A stretch of 64,000 nucleotides of DNA. Source: Halisarca cf. caerulea (lineage: Eukaryota; Porifera; Demospongiae; Chondrillida; Halisarcidae). The stretch spans positions 3,512,266 through 3,576,265 of the forward strand of contig CAUJGJ010000030.1 of NCBI GenBank assembly GCA_963170055.1, written 5' to 3'. Below are positions 33,900-47,849 of the stretch, in pieces (positions within the stretch are counted from its first letter, which is position 1; each line of letters opens with the position of its first letter). The position numbers and the translations under genes are program-made. The notes beneath the pieces are model-generated. The model worked only from the letters and a program-made list of their open reading frames with translations. It made no database searches and had not been told where the DNA came from.

Positions 33900-36405
33900 A
33901 CGCACATTCCCAGTGGACACACATGACCATTCTGAAGTGCTGTGGGCGTATTTGTGTAGTGTTGGATATGCTGGTGCCAATACCAATATTTGGCACTAGC
34001 ACCACGCACATTCCCAGTGGACACACATGAAGTTTCTTATCTACTGTGGGCGTATTTGTGTAATGTTGGATATTCTGGTGCTAATACCAATATTTGGCAC
34101 TAGCACAACGCACATTCCCAGTGGACACACATGACCTTTCTGAAGTGCTGTGGGCGTATTTGTGTAATGTTGGATATGCTGGTGCTAATACCAATATTTG
34201 GCACTAACACCACGCACATTCCCAGTGGACACACATGACCTTTCTGAAGTGCTGTGGGCGTATTTTTTTAGTGTTGGATATGCTGGTGCTAATACCAATA
34301 TTTGGCACTAGCACCACGCACATACCCAGTGGACACACATGAAGTTTCTGAAGTGCTGTGGGCGTATTTGTGTAGTGTTGGATATGCTGGTGCTAATACC
34401 AATATTTGGCACTAGCACCACGCACATTCCCAGTGGACACACATGACCTTTCTGAAGTGCTGTGGGCGTATTTGTGTAGTGTTGGATATGCTGGTGCTAA
34501 TACCAATATTTGGCACTAGCACCACGCACATTCCCAGTGGACACACATGACTTTTCTGAATTGCTATGGGCGTATTTGTGTAGAGTTTGATATGCTGGTG
34601 CTAATACCAATATTTGGCACTAGCACCACGCACATTCCCAGTGGACACACATGACGTTTATGAAGTGCTGTGGGCGTATTTGTGTAGAGTTGGATAAGCT
34701 GGTGCTAATACCAATATTTGGCACTAGCACCACGCATATTCCCAGTGGACACACATGACCTTTCTGAAGTGCTGTGGGCGTATTTGTGTAGAGTTGGATA
34801 TGGTGGTGCTAATACCAATATTTGGCACTAGCACCACGCACATTCCCAGTGGACACACATGACGTTTCTTGTCTACTGTGGGCGTATTTGTGTAATGTTG
34901 GATATGCTGGTGCTATTACCAATATTTGGCACTAGCACCACGCACATTCCCAGTGGACACACATGACCTTTCTGAATTGCTGTGGGCGTATTTGTGTAGA
35001 GTTGGATATGCTGGTGCTAATACCAATATTTGGCACTAGCACCACGCACATTCCCAGTGTACACACATGACGTTTCTTATCTACTGTTGGCGTATTTGTG
35101 TAATGTTGGATATGCTGGTGCTAATACCAATATTTGGCACTAGCACCACGCACATTCCCAGTGGACACACATGACCATTCTGAAGTGCTGTGGGCGTATT
35201 TGTGTAGTGTTGGATATGCTGGTGCCAATACCAATATTTGGCACTAGCACCACGCACATTCCCAGTGGACACACATGAAGTTTCTTATCTACTGTGGGCG
35301 TATTTGTGTAATGTTGGATATTCTGGTGCTAATACCAATATTTGGCACTAGCACAACGCACATTCCCAGTGGACACACATGACCTTTCTGAAGTGCTGTG
35401 GGCGTATTTGTGTAATGTTGGATATGCTGGTGCTAATACCAATATTTGGCACTAACACCACGCACATTCCCAGTGGACACACATGACCTTTCTGAAGTGC
35501 TGTGGGCGTATTTTTTTAGTGTTGGATATGCTGGTGCTAATACCAATATTTGGCACTAGCACCACGCACATACCCAGTGGACACACATGAAGTTTCTGAA
35601 GTGCTGTGGGCGTATTTGTGTAGTGTTGGATATGCTGGTGCTAATACCAATATTTGGCACTAGCACCACGCACATTCCCAGTGGACACACATGACCTTTC
35701 TGAAGTGCTGTGGGCGTATTTGTGTAGTGTTGGATATGCTGGTGCTAATACCAATATTTGGCACTAGCACCACGCACATTCCCAGTGGACACACATGACT
35801 TTTCTGAATTGCTATGGGCGTATTTGTGTAGAGTTTGATATGCTGGTGCTAATACCAATATTTGGCACTAGCACCACGCACATTCCCAGTGGACACACAT
35901 GACGTTTATGAAGTGCTGTGGGCGTATTTGTGTAGAGTTGGATAAGCTGGTGCTAATACCAATATTTGGCACTAGCACCACGCATATTCCCAGTGGACAC
36001 ACATGACCTTTCTGAAGTGCTGTGGGCGTATTTGTGTAGAGTTGGATATGGTGGTGCTAATACCAATATTTGGCACTAGCACCACGCACATTCCCAGTGG
36101 ACACACATGACGTTTCTTGTCTACTGTGGGCGTATTTGTGTAATGTTGGATATGCTGGTGCTATTACCAATATTTGGCACTAGCACCACGCACATTCCCA
36201 GTGGACACACATGACCTTTCTGAATTGCTGTGGGCGTATTTGTGTAGAGTTGGATATGCTGGTGCTAATACCAATATTTGGCACTAGCACCACGCACATT
36301 CCCAGTGTACACACATGACGTTTCTTATCTACTGTTGGCGTATTTGTGTAATGTTGGATATGCTGGTGCTAATACCAATATTTGGCACTAGCACCACGCA
36401 CATTC
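33900..36405 (+). repeat. 12-monomer (1,248-bp) tandem duplication
   Basis: About 33900-35150 recurs at 35150-36405 at an offset of 1248 bp, with markers GAATTGCTATGGGCG, TTTATGAAGTGC, GCATATTCCC, CTTGTCTACTG in order. It has no counterpart directly after the second large block, so it post-dates or interrupts the larger duplication. Confidence 0.92.
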
Positions 36406-36899
36406 CCAGTGGACACACATGACCTTTCTGAATTGCTGTGGGCGTATTTGTGTAGAGTTGGATATGCTGGTGCTAATACCAATATTTGGCACTAGCACCA
36501 CGCACATTCCCAGTGGACACACATGACGTTTCTTAACTACTGTGGGCGTATTTGTGTAATGTTGGATATGCTGGTGCTAATACCAATATTTGGCACTAGC
36601 ACCACGCACATTCCCAGTGGACACACATGACCTTTCTGAAGTGCTGTGGGCGTATTTGTGTAATGTTGGATATGCTGGTGCTATTACCAATATTTGGCAC
36701 TAGCACCACGCACATTCCCAGTGGACACACATGACCTTTCTGAAGTGCTGTGGGCGTATTTTTTTAGTGTTGGATATGCTGGTGCTAATACCAATATTTG
36801 GCACTAGCACCACGCACATACCCAGTGGACACACATGAAGTTTCTGAAGTGCTGTGGGCGTATTTGTGTAGTGTTGGATATGCTGGTGCTAATACCAAT

Positions 36900-39800
36900 A
36901 TTTGGCACTAGCACCACGCACATTCCCAGTGGACACACATGACCTTTCTGAATTGCTGTGGGCGTATTTGTGTAGTGTTAGATATGCTGGTGCTAATACC
37001 AATATTTGGCACTAGCACCACGCACAAAACCAGTGGACACACATGACCTTTCTGAAGTGCTGGTGGTGTATTTGTGTAGTGTTGGATATGCTGGTGCCAA
37101 TACCAATATTTGGCACTAGCACCACGCACATTCCCAGTGGACACACATGACCATTCTGAAGTGCTGTGGGCGTATTTGTGTAGTGTTGGATATGCTGGTG
37201 CTAATACCAATATTTGGCACTAGCACCACGCACATTCCCAGTGGACACACATGACCTTTCTGAAGTGCTGTGGGCGTATTTGTGTAGAGTTGGATATGGT
37301 GGTGTTAATACCAATATTTGGCACTAGCACCACGCACATTCCCAGTGGACACACATGACGTTTCTTATCTACTGTGGGCGTATTTGTGTAATGTTGGATA
37401 TGCTGGTGCTAATACCAATATTTGGCACTAGCACCACGCACATTCCCAGTGGACACACATGACATTTCTTATCTACTGTGGGCGTATTTGTGTAATGTTG
37501 GATATTCTTGTGCTAATACCAATATTTGGCACTAGCACCACGCACATTCCCAGTGGACACACATGACATTTCTGAAGTGCTGTGGGCGTATTTTTGTAAT
37601 GTTGGATATGCTGGTGCTAATACCAATATTTGGCACTAGCACCACGCACATTCCCAGTGGACACACATGACCTTTCTGAAGTGCTGTGGGCGTATTTTTT
37701 TAGTGTTGGATATGCTGGTGTTAATACCAATATTTGGCACTAGCACCACGCACATACCCAGTGGACACACATGAAGTTTCTGAAGTGCTGTGGGCGCATT
37801 TGTGTAGTGTTGGATATGCTGGTGCTAATACCAATATTTGGCACTAGCACCACGCACATTCCCAGTGGACACACATGACCTTTCTGAATTGCTGTGGGCG
37901 TATTTGTGTAGAGTTGGATATGCTGGTGCTAATACCAATATTTGGCACTAGCACCACGCACATTCCCAGTGGACACACATGACGTTTCTGAAGTGCTGTG
38001 GGCGTATTTGTGTAATGTTGGATATGCTGGTGCCAATACCAATATTTGGCACTTGCACCACGCACATTCCCAGTGGACACACATGACGTTTCTGAAGTGC
38101 TGTGGGCGTATTTGTGTAGTGTTGGATATGCTGGTGCTAATACCAATATTTATCACTAGCACCACGCACAAAACCAGTGGACACACATGACCTTTCTGAA
38201 GTGCTGTGGGCGTATTTGTGTAGTGTTGGATATGCTGGTGCTAATACCAATATTTGGCACAAAAACCACGCACATTCCCAGTGGACACACATGAAGTTTC
38301 CTAACTACTGTGGGCGTATTTGTGTAATGTTGGATATGCTGGTGCTAATACCAATATTTGGCACTAGCACCACGCACATACCCAGTGGACACACATGAAG
38401 TTTCTGAAGTGCTGTGGGCGTATTTGTGTAGTGTTGGATATGCTGGTGCTAATACCAATATTTGGCACTAGCACCACGCACTTACCCAGTGGACACACAT
38501 GAAGTTTCTGAAGTGCTGTGGGCGTATTTGTGTAGTGTTGGATATGCTGGTGCTAATACCAATATTTGGCACTAGCACCACGCACCTTCCCAGTGGACAC
38601 ACATGACCTTTCTGAATTGCTGTGGGCGTATTTGTGTAGAGTTGGATATGCTGGTGCTAATAACAATATTTGGCACTAGCACCACGCACATTCCCAGTGT
38701 ACACACATGACGTTTCTTATCTACTGTTGGCGTATTTGTGTAATGTTGGATATGCTGGTGCTAATACCAATATTTGGCACTAGCACCACGCACATTCCCA
38801 GTGGACACACATGACCTTTCTGAATTGCTGTGGGCGTATTTGTGTAGAGTTGGATATGCTGGTGCTAATACCAATATTTGGCACTAGCACCACGCACATT
38901 CCCAGTGGACACACATGACGTTTCTGAAGTGCTGTGGGCGTATTTGTGTAATGTTGGATATGCTGGTGCCAATACCAATATTTGGCACTTGCACCACGCA
39001 CATTCCCAGTGGACACACATGACGTTTCTGAAGTGCTGTGGGCGTATTTGTGTAGTGTTGGATATGCTGGTGCTAATACCAATATTTGGCACTAGAACCA
39101 CGCACAAAACCAGTGGACACACATGACCTTTCTGAAGTGCTGTGGGCGTATTTGTGTAGTGTTGGATGTGCTGGTGCTAATACCAATATTTGGCACAAAC
39201 ACCACGCACATTCCCAGTGGACACACATGAAGTTTCCTAACTACTGTGGGCGTATTTGTGTAATGTTGGATATGCTGGTGCTAATACCAATATTTGGCAC
39301 TAGCACCACGCACATACCCAGTGGACACACATGAAGTTTCTGAAGTGCTGTGGGCGTATTTGTGTAGTGTTGGATATGCTGGTGCTAATACCAATATTTG
39401 GCACTAGCACCACTCACTTACCCAGTGGACACACATGAAGTTTCTGAAGTGCTGTGGGCGTATTTGTGTAGTGTTGGATATGCTGGTGCTAATACCAATA
39501 TTTGGCACTAGCACCACGCACCTTCCCAGTGGACACACATGACCTTTCTGAATTGCTGTGGGCGTATTTGTGTAGTGTTTGATATGCTGGTGCTAATACC
39601 AATATTTGGCACTAGCACCACGCACATTACCAGTGTACACACATGACGTTTCTTATCTACTGTTGGCGTATTTGTGTAATGTTGGATATGCTGGTGCTAA
39701 TACCAATATTTGGCACTAGCACCACGCACATTCCCAGTGGACACACATGACCTTTCTGAATTGCTGTGGGCGTATTTGTGTAGAGTTGGATATGCTGGTG

Positions 39801-41530
39801 CTAATACCAATATTTGGCACTAGCACCACGCACATTCCCAGTGTACACACATGACGTTTCTTAACTACTGTGGGTGTATTTGTGTAATGTTGGATATTCT
39901 GGTGCTAATACCAATATTTGGCACTAGCACCACGCACATTCCCAGTGGACACACATGAAGTTTCTGAAGTGCTGTGGGCGTATTTGTGTAATGTTGGATA
40001 TGCTGGTGCTATTACCAATATTTGGCACTAGCACCACGCACATTCCCAGTGGACACACATGACCTTTCTGAAGTGCTGTGGGCGAATTTTTTTAGTGTTG
40101 GATATGCTGGTGCTAATACCAATATTTGGCACTAGCACCACGCACATACCCAGTGGACACACATGAAGTTTCTGAAGTGCTGTGGGCGTATTTGTGTAGT
40201 GTTGGATATGCTGGTGCTAATACCAATATTTGGCACTAGCACCACGCACATTCCCAGTGGACACACATGACCTTTCTGAATTGCTGTGGGCGTATTTGTG
40301 TAGAGTTGGATATGCTGGTGCTAATACCAATATTTGGCGCTAGCACCACGCACATTCCCAGTGGACACACATGACGTTTGTGAAGTGCTGTGGGCGTATT
40401 TGTGTAATGTTGGATATGCTGGTGCCAATACCAATATTTGGCACTTGCACCACGCACATTCCCAGTGGACACACATGACGTTTCTGAAGTGCTGTGGGCG
40501 TATTTGTGTTGTGTTGGATATGCTGGTGCTAATACCAATATTTGGCACTAGCACCACGCACAAAACCAGTGGACACACATGACCTTTCTGAAGTGCTGTG
40601 GGCGTATTTGTGTAGTGTTGGATATGCTGGTGCCAATACCAATATTTGGCACTAGCACCACGCACATTCCCAGTGGACACACATGACGTTTCTTATCTAC
40701 TGTGGGCGTATTTGTGTAATGTTGGACATTCTGGTGCTAATACCAATATTTGGCACTAGCACAACGCACATTTCCAGTGGACACACATGACCTTTCTGAA
40801 GTGCTGTGGGCGTATTTGTGTAGATTTAGATATGCTGGTGCTTATACCAATATTTGGCACTAGCACCACGCACATTCCCAGTGGACACACATGACCGTTC
40901 TGAAGTGCTGTGGGCGTATTTGTGTAATGTTGGATATGCTTGTGCTATTACCAATATTTGGCAATAGCACCACGCACATTCCCAGTGGACACACATGACC
41001 TTTCTGAAGTGCTGTGGGCGTATTTTTTTAGTGTTGGATATGCTGGTGCTAATACCAATATTTGGCACTAGCACCACGCACATACCCAGTGGACACACAT
41101 GAAGTTTCTGAAGTGCTGTGGGCGTATTTTTGTAGTGTTGGATATGCTGGTGCTAATACCAATATTTGGCACTAGCACCACGCACATTCCCAGTGGACAC
41201 ACATGACCTTTCTGAATTGCTGTGGGCGTATTTGTGTAGAGTTGGATATGGTGGTGCTAATACCAATATTTGGCACTAGCACCACGCACATTCCCAGTGG
41301 ACACACATGACGTTTCTTATCTACTGTGGGCGTATTTGTGTAATGTTGGATATTCTGGTGCTAATACCAATATTTGGCACTAGCACCACGCACATTACCA
41401 GTGGACACACATGACCTTTCTGAAGTGCTGTGGGCGTATTTGTGTTATGTTGGATATGCTGGTGCTAATACCAATATTTGGCACTAGCACCACGCACATT
41501 CCCAGTGGACACACATGACCTTTCTGAAGT
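36900..41530 (+). repeat. Large satellite block, second copy
   Basis: Partner of 29200-33730. Scattered single-base differences separate the copies, for example TAGAACC versus TAGCACC near 39095 and GATGTGC versus GATATGC near 39168. They show that the two are genuinely distinct sequences. Confidence 0.9.
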
Positions 41531-41819
41531 GCTGTGGGTGTATTTTTTTAGTGTTGGATATGCTAGTGCTAATACCAATATTTGGCACTAGCACCACGCA
41601 CATACCCAGTGGACACACATGAAGTTTCTGAAGTGCTGTGGGCGTATTTGTGTAGTGTTGGATATGCTGGTGCTAATACCAATATTTGGCACTAGCACCA
41701 CGCACATTCCCAGTGGACACACATGACCTTTCTGAATTGCTGTGGACGTATTTGTGTAGAGTTGGATATGCTGGTGCTAATACCAATATTTGGCACTAGC
41801 ACCACGCACATTCCCAGTG

Positions 41820-44800
41820 GACACACATGACCTTTCTGAAGTGCTGTGGGCGTATTTCTTTAGTGTTGGATATGCTGGTGCTAATACCAATATTTGGCAC
41901 TAGCACCACGCACAAAACCAGTGGACACACATGACCTTTCTGAAGTGCTGTGGGCGTATTTGTGTAGTGTTGGATATGCTGGTGCTAATACCAATATTTG
42001 GCACTAGCACCACGCACATTCCCAGTGGACACACATGACCATTCTGAAGTGCTGTGGGCGTATTTGTGTAGTGTTGGATATGCTGGTGCCAATACCAATA
42101 TTTGGCACTAGCACCACGCACATTCCCAGTGGACACACATGAAGTTTCTTATCTACTGTGGGCGTATTTGTGTAATGTTGGATATTCTGGTGCTAATACC
42201 AATATTTGGCACTAGCACAACGCACATTCCCAGTGGACACACATGACCTTTCTGAAGTGCTGTGGGCGTATTTGTGTAATGTTGGATATGCTGGTGCTAA
42301 TACCAATATTTGGCACTAACACCACGCACATTCCCAGTGGACACACATGACCTTTCTGAAGTGCTGTGGGCGTATTTTTTTAGTGTTGGATATGCTGGTG
42401 CTAATACCAATATTTGGCACTAGCACCACGCACATACCCAGTGGACACACATGAAGTTTCTGAAGTGCTGTGGGCGTATTTGTGTAGTGTTGGATATGCT
42501 GGTGCTAATACCAATATTTGGCACTAGCACCACGCACATTCCCAGTGGACACACATGAAGTTTCTGAAGTGCTGTGGGCGTATTTGTGTAGTGTTGGATA
42601 TGCTGGTGCTAATACCAATATTTGGCACTAGCACCACGCACATTCCCAGTGGACACACATGACCTTTCTGAATTGCTATGGGCGTATTTGTGTAGAGTTT
42701 GATATGCTGGTGCTAATACCAATATTTGGCACTAGCACCACGCACATTCCCAGTGGACACACATGACGTTTATGAAGTGCTGTGGGCGTATTTGTGTAGT
42801 GTTGGATAAGCTGGTGCTAATACCAATATTTGGCACTAGCACCACGCATATTCCCAGTGGACACACATGACCTTTCTGAAGTGCTGTGGGCGTATTTGTG
42901 TAGAGTTGGATATGGTGGTGCTAATACCAATATTTGGCACTAGCACCACGCACATTCCCAGTGGACACACATGACGTTTCTTGTCTACTGTGGGCGTATT
43001 TGTGTAATGTTGGATATGCTGGTGCTATTACCAATATTTGGCACTAGCACCACGCACATTCCCAGTGGACACACATGACCTTTCTGAATTGCTGTGGGCG
43101 TATTTGTTTAGAGTTGGATATGCTGGTGCTAATACCAATATTTGGCACTAGCACCACGCACATTTCCAGTGTACACACATGACGTTTCTTAACTACTGTG
43201 GGCGTATTTGTGTAATGTTGGATATTCTGGTGCTAATACCAATATTTGGCACTAGCACCACGCACATTACCAGTGGACACACATGACCTTTCTGAAGTGC
43301 TGTGGGCGTATTTGTGTAATGTTGGATATGCTGGTGCTATTACCAATATTTGGCACTAGCACCACGCACATTCCCAGTGGACACACATGACCTTTCTGAA
43401 GTGCTGTGGGCGTATTTGTGTAGTGTTGGATATACTGGTGCTAATACCAATATTTGGCACTAGCACCACGCACATTCCCAGTGGACACACATGACCTTTC
43501 TGAATTGCTGTGGGCGTATTTGTGTAGAGTTGGATATGCTGGTGCTAATACCAATATTTGGCACTAGCACCACGCACATTCCCAGTGGACACACATGACG
43601 TTTGTGAAGTTCTGTGGGCGTATTTGTGTAATGTTGGATATGCTGGTGCCAATACCAATATTTGGCACTTGCACCACGCACATTCCCAGTGGACACACAT
43701 GACGTTTCTGAAGTGCTGTGGGCGTATTTCTGTAGTGTTGGATATGCTGGTGCTAATACCAATATTTGGCACTAGCACCACGCACAAAACCAGTGGACAC
43801 ACATGACCTTTCTGAAGTGCTGTGGGCGTATTTGTGTAGTGTTGGATATGCTGGTGCTAATACCAATATTTGGCACTAGCACCACGCACATTCCCAGTGG
43901 ACACACATGACCATTCTGAAGTGCTGTGGGCGTATTTGTGTAGTGTTGGATATGCTGGTGCCAATACCAATATTTGGCACTAGCACCACGCACATTCCCA
44001 GTGGACACACATGAAGTTTCTTATCTACTGTGGGCGTATTTGTGTAATGTTGGATATTCTGGTGCTAATACCAATATTTGGCACTAGCACAACGCACATT
44101 CCCAGTGGACACACATGACCTTTCTGAAGTGCTGTGGGCGTATTTGTGTAATGTTGGATATGCTGGTGCTAATACCAATATTTGGCACTAACACCACGCA
44201 CATTCCCAGTGGACACACATGACCTTTCTGAAGTGCTGTGGGCGTATTTTTTTAGTGTTGGATATGCTGGTGCTAATACCAATATTTGGCACTAGCACCA
44301 CGCACATACCCAGTGGACACACATGAAGTTTCTGAAGTGCTGTGGGCGTATTTGTGTAGTGTTGGATATGCTGGTGCTAATACCAATATTTGGCACTAGC
44401 ACCACGCACATTCCCAGTGGACACACATGAAGTTTCTGAAGTGCTGTGGGCGTATTTGTGTAGTGTTGGATATGCTGGTGCTAATACCAATATTTGGCAC
44501 TAGCACCACGCACATTCCCAGTGGACACACATGACCTTTCTGAATTGCTATGGGCGTATTTGTGTAGAGTTTGATATGCTGGTGCTAATACCAATATTTG
44601 GCACTAGCACCACGCACATTCCCAGTGGACACACATGACGTTTATGAAGTGCTGTGGGCGTATTTGTGTAGTGTTGGATAAGCTGGTGCTAATACCAATA
44701 TTTGGCACTAGCACCACGCATATTCCCAGTGGACACACATGACCTTTCTGAAGTGCTGTGGGCGTATTTGTGTAGAGTTGGATATGGTGGTGCTAATACC

Positions 44801-45720
44801 AATATTTGGCACTAGCACCACGCACATTCCCAGTGGACACACATGACGTTTCTTGTCTACTGTGGGCGTATTTGTGTAATGTTGGATATGCTGGTGCTAT
44901 TACCAATATTTGGCACTAGCACCACGCACATTCCCAGTGGACACACATGACCTTTCTGAAGTGCTGTGGGCGTATTTGTGTAGAGTTGGATATGCTGGTG
45001 CTAATACCAATATTTGGCACTAGCACCACGCACATTTCCAGTGTACACACATGACGTTTCTTAACTACTGTGGGCGTATTTGTGTAATGTTGGATATTCT
45101 GGTGCTAATACCAATATTTGGCACTAGCACCACGCACATTACCAGTGGACACACATGACCTTTCTGAAGTGCTGTGGGCGTATTTGTGTAATGTTGGATA
45201 TGCTGGTGCTATTACCAATATTTGGCACTAGCACCACGCACATTCCCAGTGGACACACATGACCTTTCTGAAGTGCTGTGGGCGTATTTGTGTAGTGTTG
45301 GATATACTGGTGCTAATACCAATATTTGGCACTAGCACCACGCACATTCCCAGTGGACACACATGACCTTTCTGAATTGCTGTGGGCGTATTTGTGTAGA
45401 GTTGGATATGCTGGTGCTAATACCAATATTTGGCACTAGCACCACGCACATTCCCAGTGGACACACATGACGTTTGTGAAGTTCTGTGGGCGTATTTGTG
45501 TAATGTTGGATATGCTGGTGCCAATACCAATATTTGGCACTTGCACCACGCACATTCCCAGTGGACACACATGACGTTTCTGAAGTGCTGTGGGCGTATT
45601 TGTGTAGTGTTGGATATGCTGGTGCTAATACCAATATTTGGCACTAGCACCACGCACAAAACCAGTGGACACACATGACCTTTCTGAAGTGCTGTGGGCG
45701 TATTTGTGTAGTGTTGGATA
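41820..45720 (+). repeat. 18-monomer (1,872-bp) tandem duplication
   Basis: About 41820-43790 recurs at 43690-45660, with homology to about 45720, at an offset of 1872 bp. The order of rare variants is the same. Confidence 0.9.
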
Positions 45721-47849
45721 TGCTGGTGCCAATACCAATATTTGGCACTAGCACCACGCACATTCCCAGTGGACACACATGACCATTCTGAAGTGCTGTG
45801 GGCGTATTTGTGTAGTGTTGGATATGCTGGTGCCAATACCAATATTTGGCACTAGCACCACGCACATTCCCAGTGGACACACATGACCATTCTGAAGTGC
45901 TGTGGGCGTATTTGTGTAGTGTTGGATATGCTGGTGCCAATACCAATATTTGGCACTAGCACCACGCACATTCCCAGTAGACACACATGAAGTTTCTTAT
46001 CTACTGTGGGCGTATTTGTGTAATGTTGGACATTCTGGTGCTAATACCAATATTTGGCACTAGTACAACGCACATTTCCAGTGGACACACATGACCTTTC
46101 TGAAGTGCTGTGGGCGTATTTGTGTAGAGTTGGATATGCTGGTGCTAATACCAATATTTGGCACTAGCACCACGCACATTCCCAGTGGACACACATGACC
46201 GTTCTGAAGTGCTGTGGGCGTATTTGTGTAATGTTGGATATGCTTGTGCTATTACCAATATTTGGCACTAGCACCACGCACATTCCCAGTGGACACACAT
46301 GACCTTTCTGAAGTGCTGTGGGCGTATTTTTTTAGTGTTGGATATGCTGGTGCTAATACCAATATTTGGCACTAGCACCACGCACATACCCAGTGGACAC
46401 ACATGAAGTTTCTGAAGTGCTGTGGGCGTATTTGTGTAGTGTTGGATATGCTGGTGCTAATACCAATATTTGGCACTAGCACCACGCACATTCCCAGTGG
46501 ACACACATGACCTTTCTGAATTGCTGTGGGCGTATTTGTGTAGAGTTGGATATGGTGGTGCTAATACCAATATTTGGCACTAGCACCACGCACATTCCCA
46601 GTGGACACACATGACGTTTCTTATCTACTGTGGGCGTATTTGTGTAATGTTGGATATTCTGGTGCTAATACCAATATTTGGCACTAGCACCACGCACATT
46701 ACCAGTGGACACACATGACCTTTCTGAAGTGCTGTGGGCGTATTTGTGTAATGTTGGATATGCTGGTGCTAATACCAATATTTGGCACTTGCACCACGCA
46801 CATTCCCAGTGGACACACATGACGTTTCTGAAGTGCTGTGGGCGTATTTGTGTAGTGTTGGATATGCTGGTGCTAATACCAATATTTGGCACTAGCACCA
46901 CGCACAAAACCAGTGGACACACATGACCTTTCTGAAGTGCTGTGGGCGTATTTGTGTAGTGTTGGATATGCTGGTGCCAATACCAATATTTGGCACTAGC
47001 ACCACGCACATTCCCAGTGGACACACATGACCATTCTGAAGTGCTGTGGGCGTATTTGTGTAGTGTTGGATATGCTGGTGCCAATACCAATATTTGGCAC
47101 TAGCACCACGCACATTCCCAGTGGACACACATGAAGTTTCTTATCTACTGTGGGCGTATTTGTGTAATGTTGGACATTCTGGTGCTAATACCAATATTTG
47201 GCACTAGCACAACGCACATTTCCAGTGGACACACATGACCTTTCTGAAGTGCTGTGGGCGTATTTGTGTAGAGTTGGATATGCTGGTGCTAATACCAATA
47301 TTTGGCACTAGCACCACGCACATTCCCAGTGGACACACATGACCGTTCTGAAGTGCTGTGGGCGTATTTGTGTAATGTTGGATATGCTTGTGCTATTACC
47401 AATATTTGGCACTAGCACCACGCACATTCCCAGTGGACACACATGACCTTTCTGAAGTGCTGTGGGCGTATTTTTTTAGTGTTGGATATGCTGGTGCTAA
47501 TACCAATATTTGGCACTAGCACCACGCACATACCCAGTGGACACACATGAAGTTTCTGAAGTGCTGTGGGCGTATTTGTGTAGTGTTGGATATGCTGGTG
47601 CTAATACCAATATTTGGCACTAGCACCACGCACATTCCCAGTGGACACACATGACCTATCTGAATTGCTGTGGGCGTATTTGTGTAGAGTTGGATATGGT
47701 GGTGCTAATACCAATATTTGGCACTAGCACCACGCACATTCCCAGTGGACACACATGACGTTTCTTATCTACTGTGGGCGTATTTGTGTAATGTTGGATA
47801 TTCTGGTGCTAATACCAATATTTGGCACTAGCACCACGCACATTACCAG

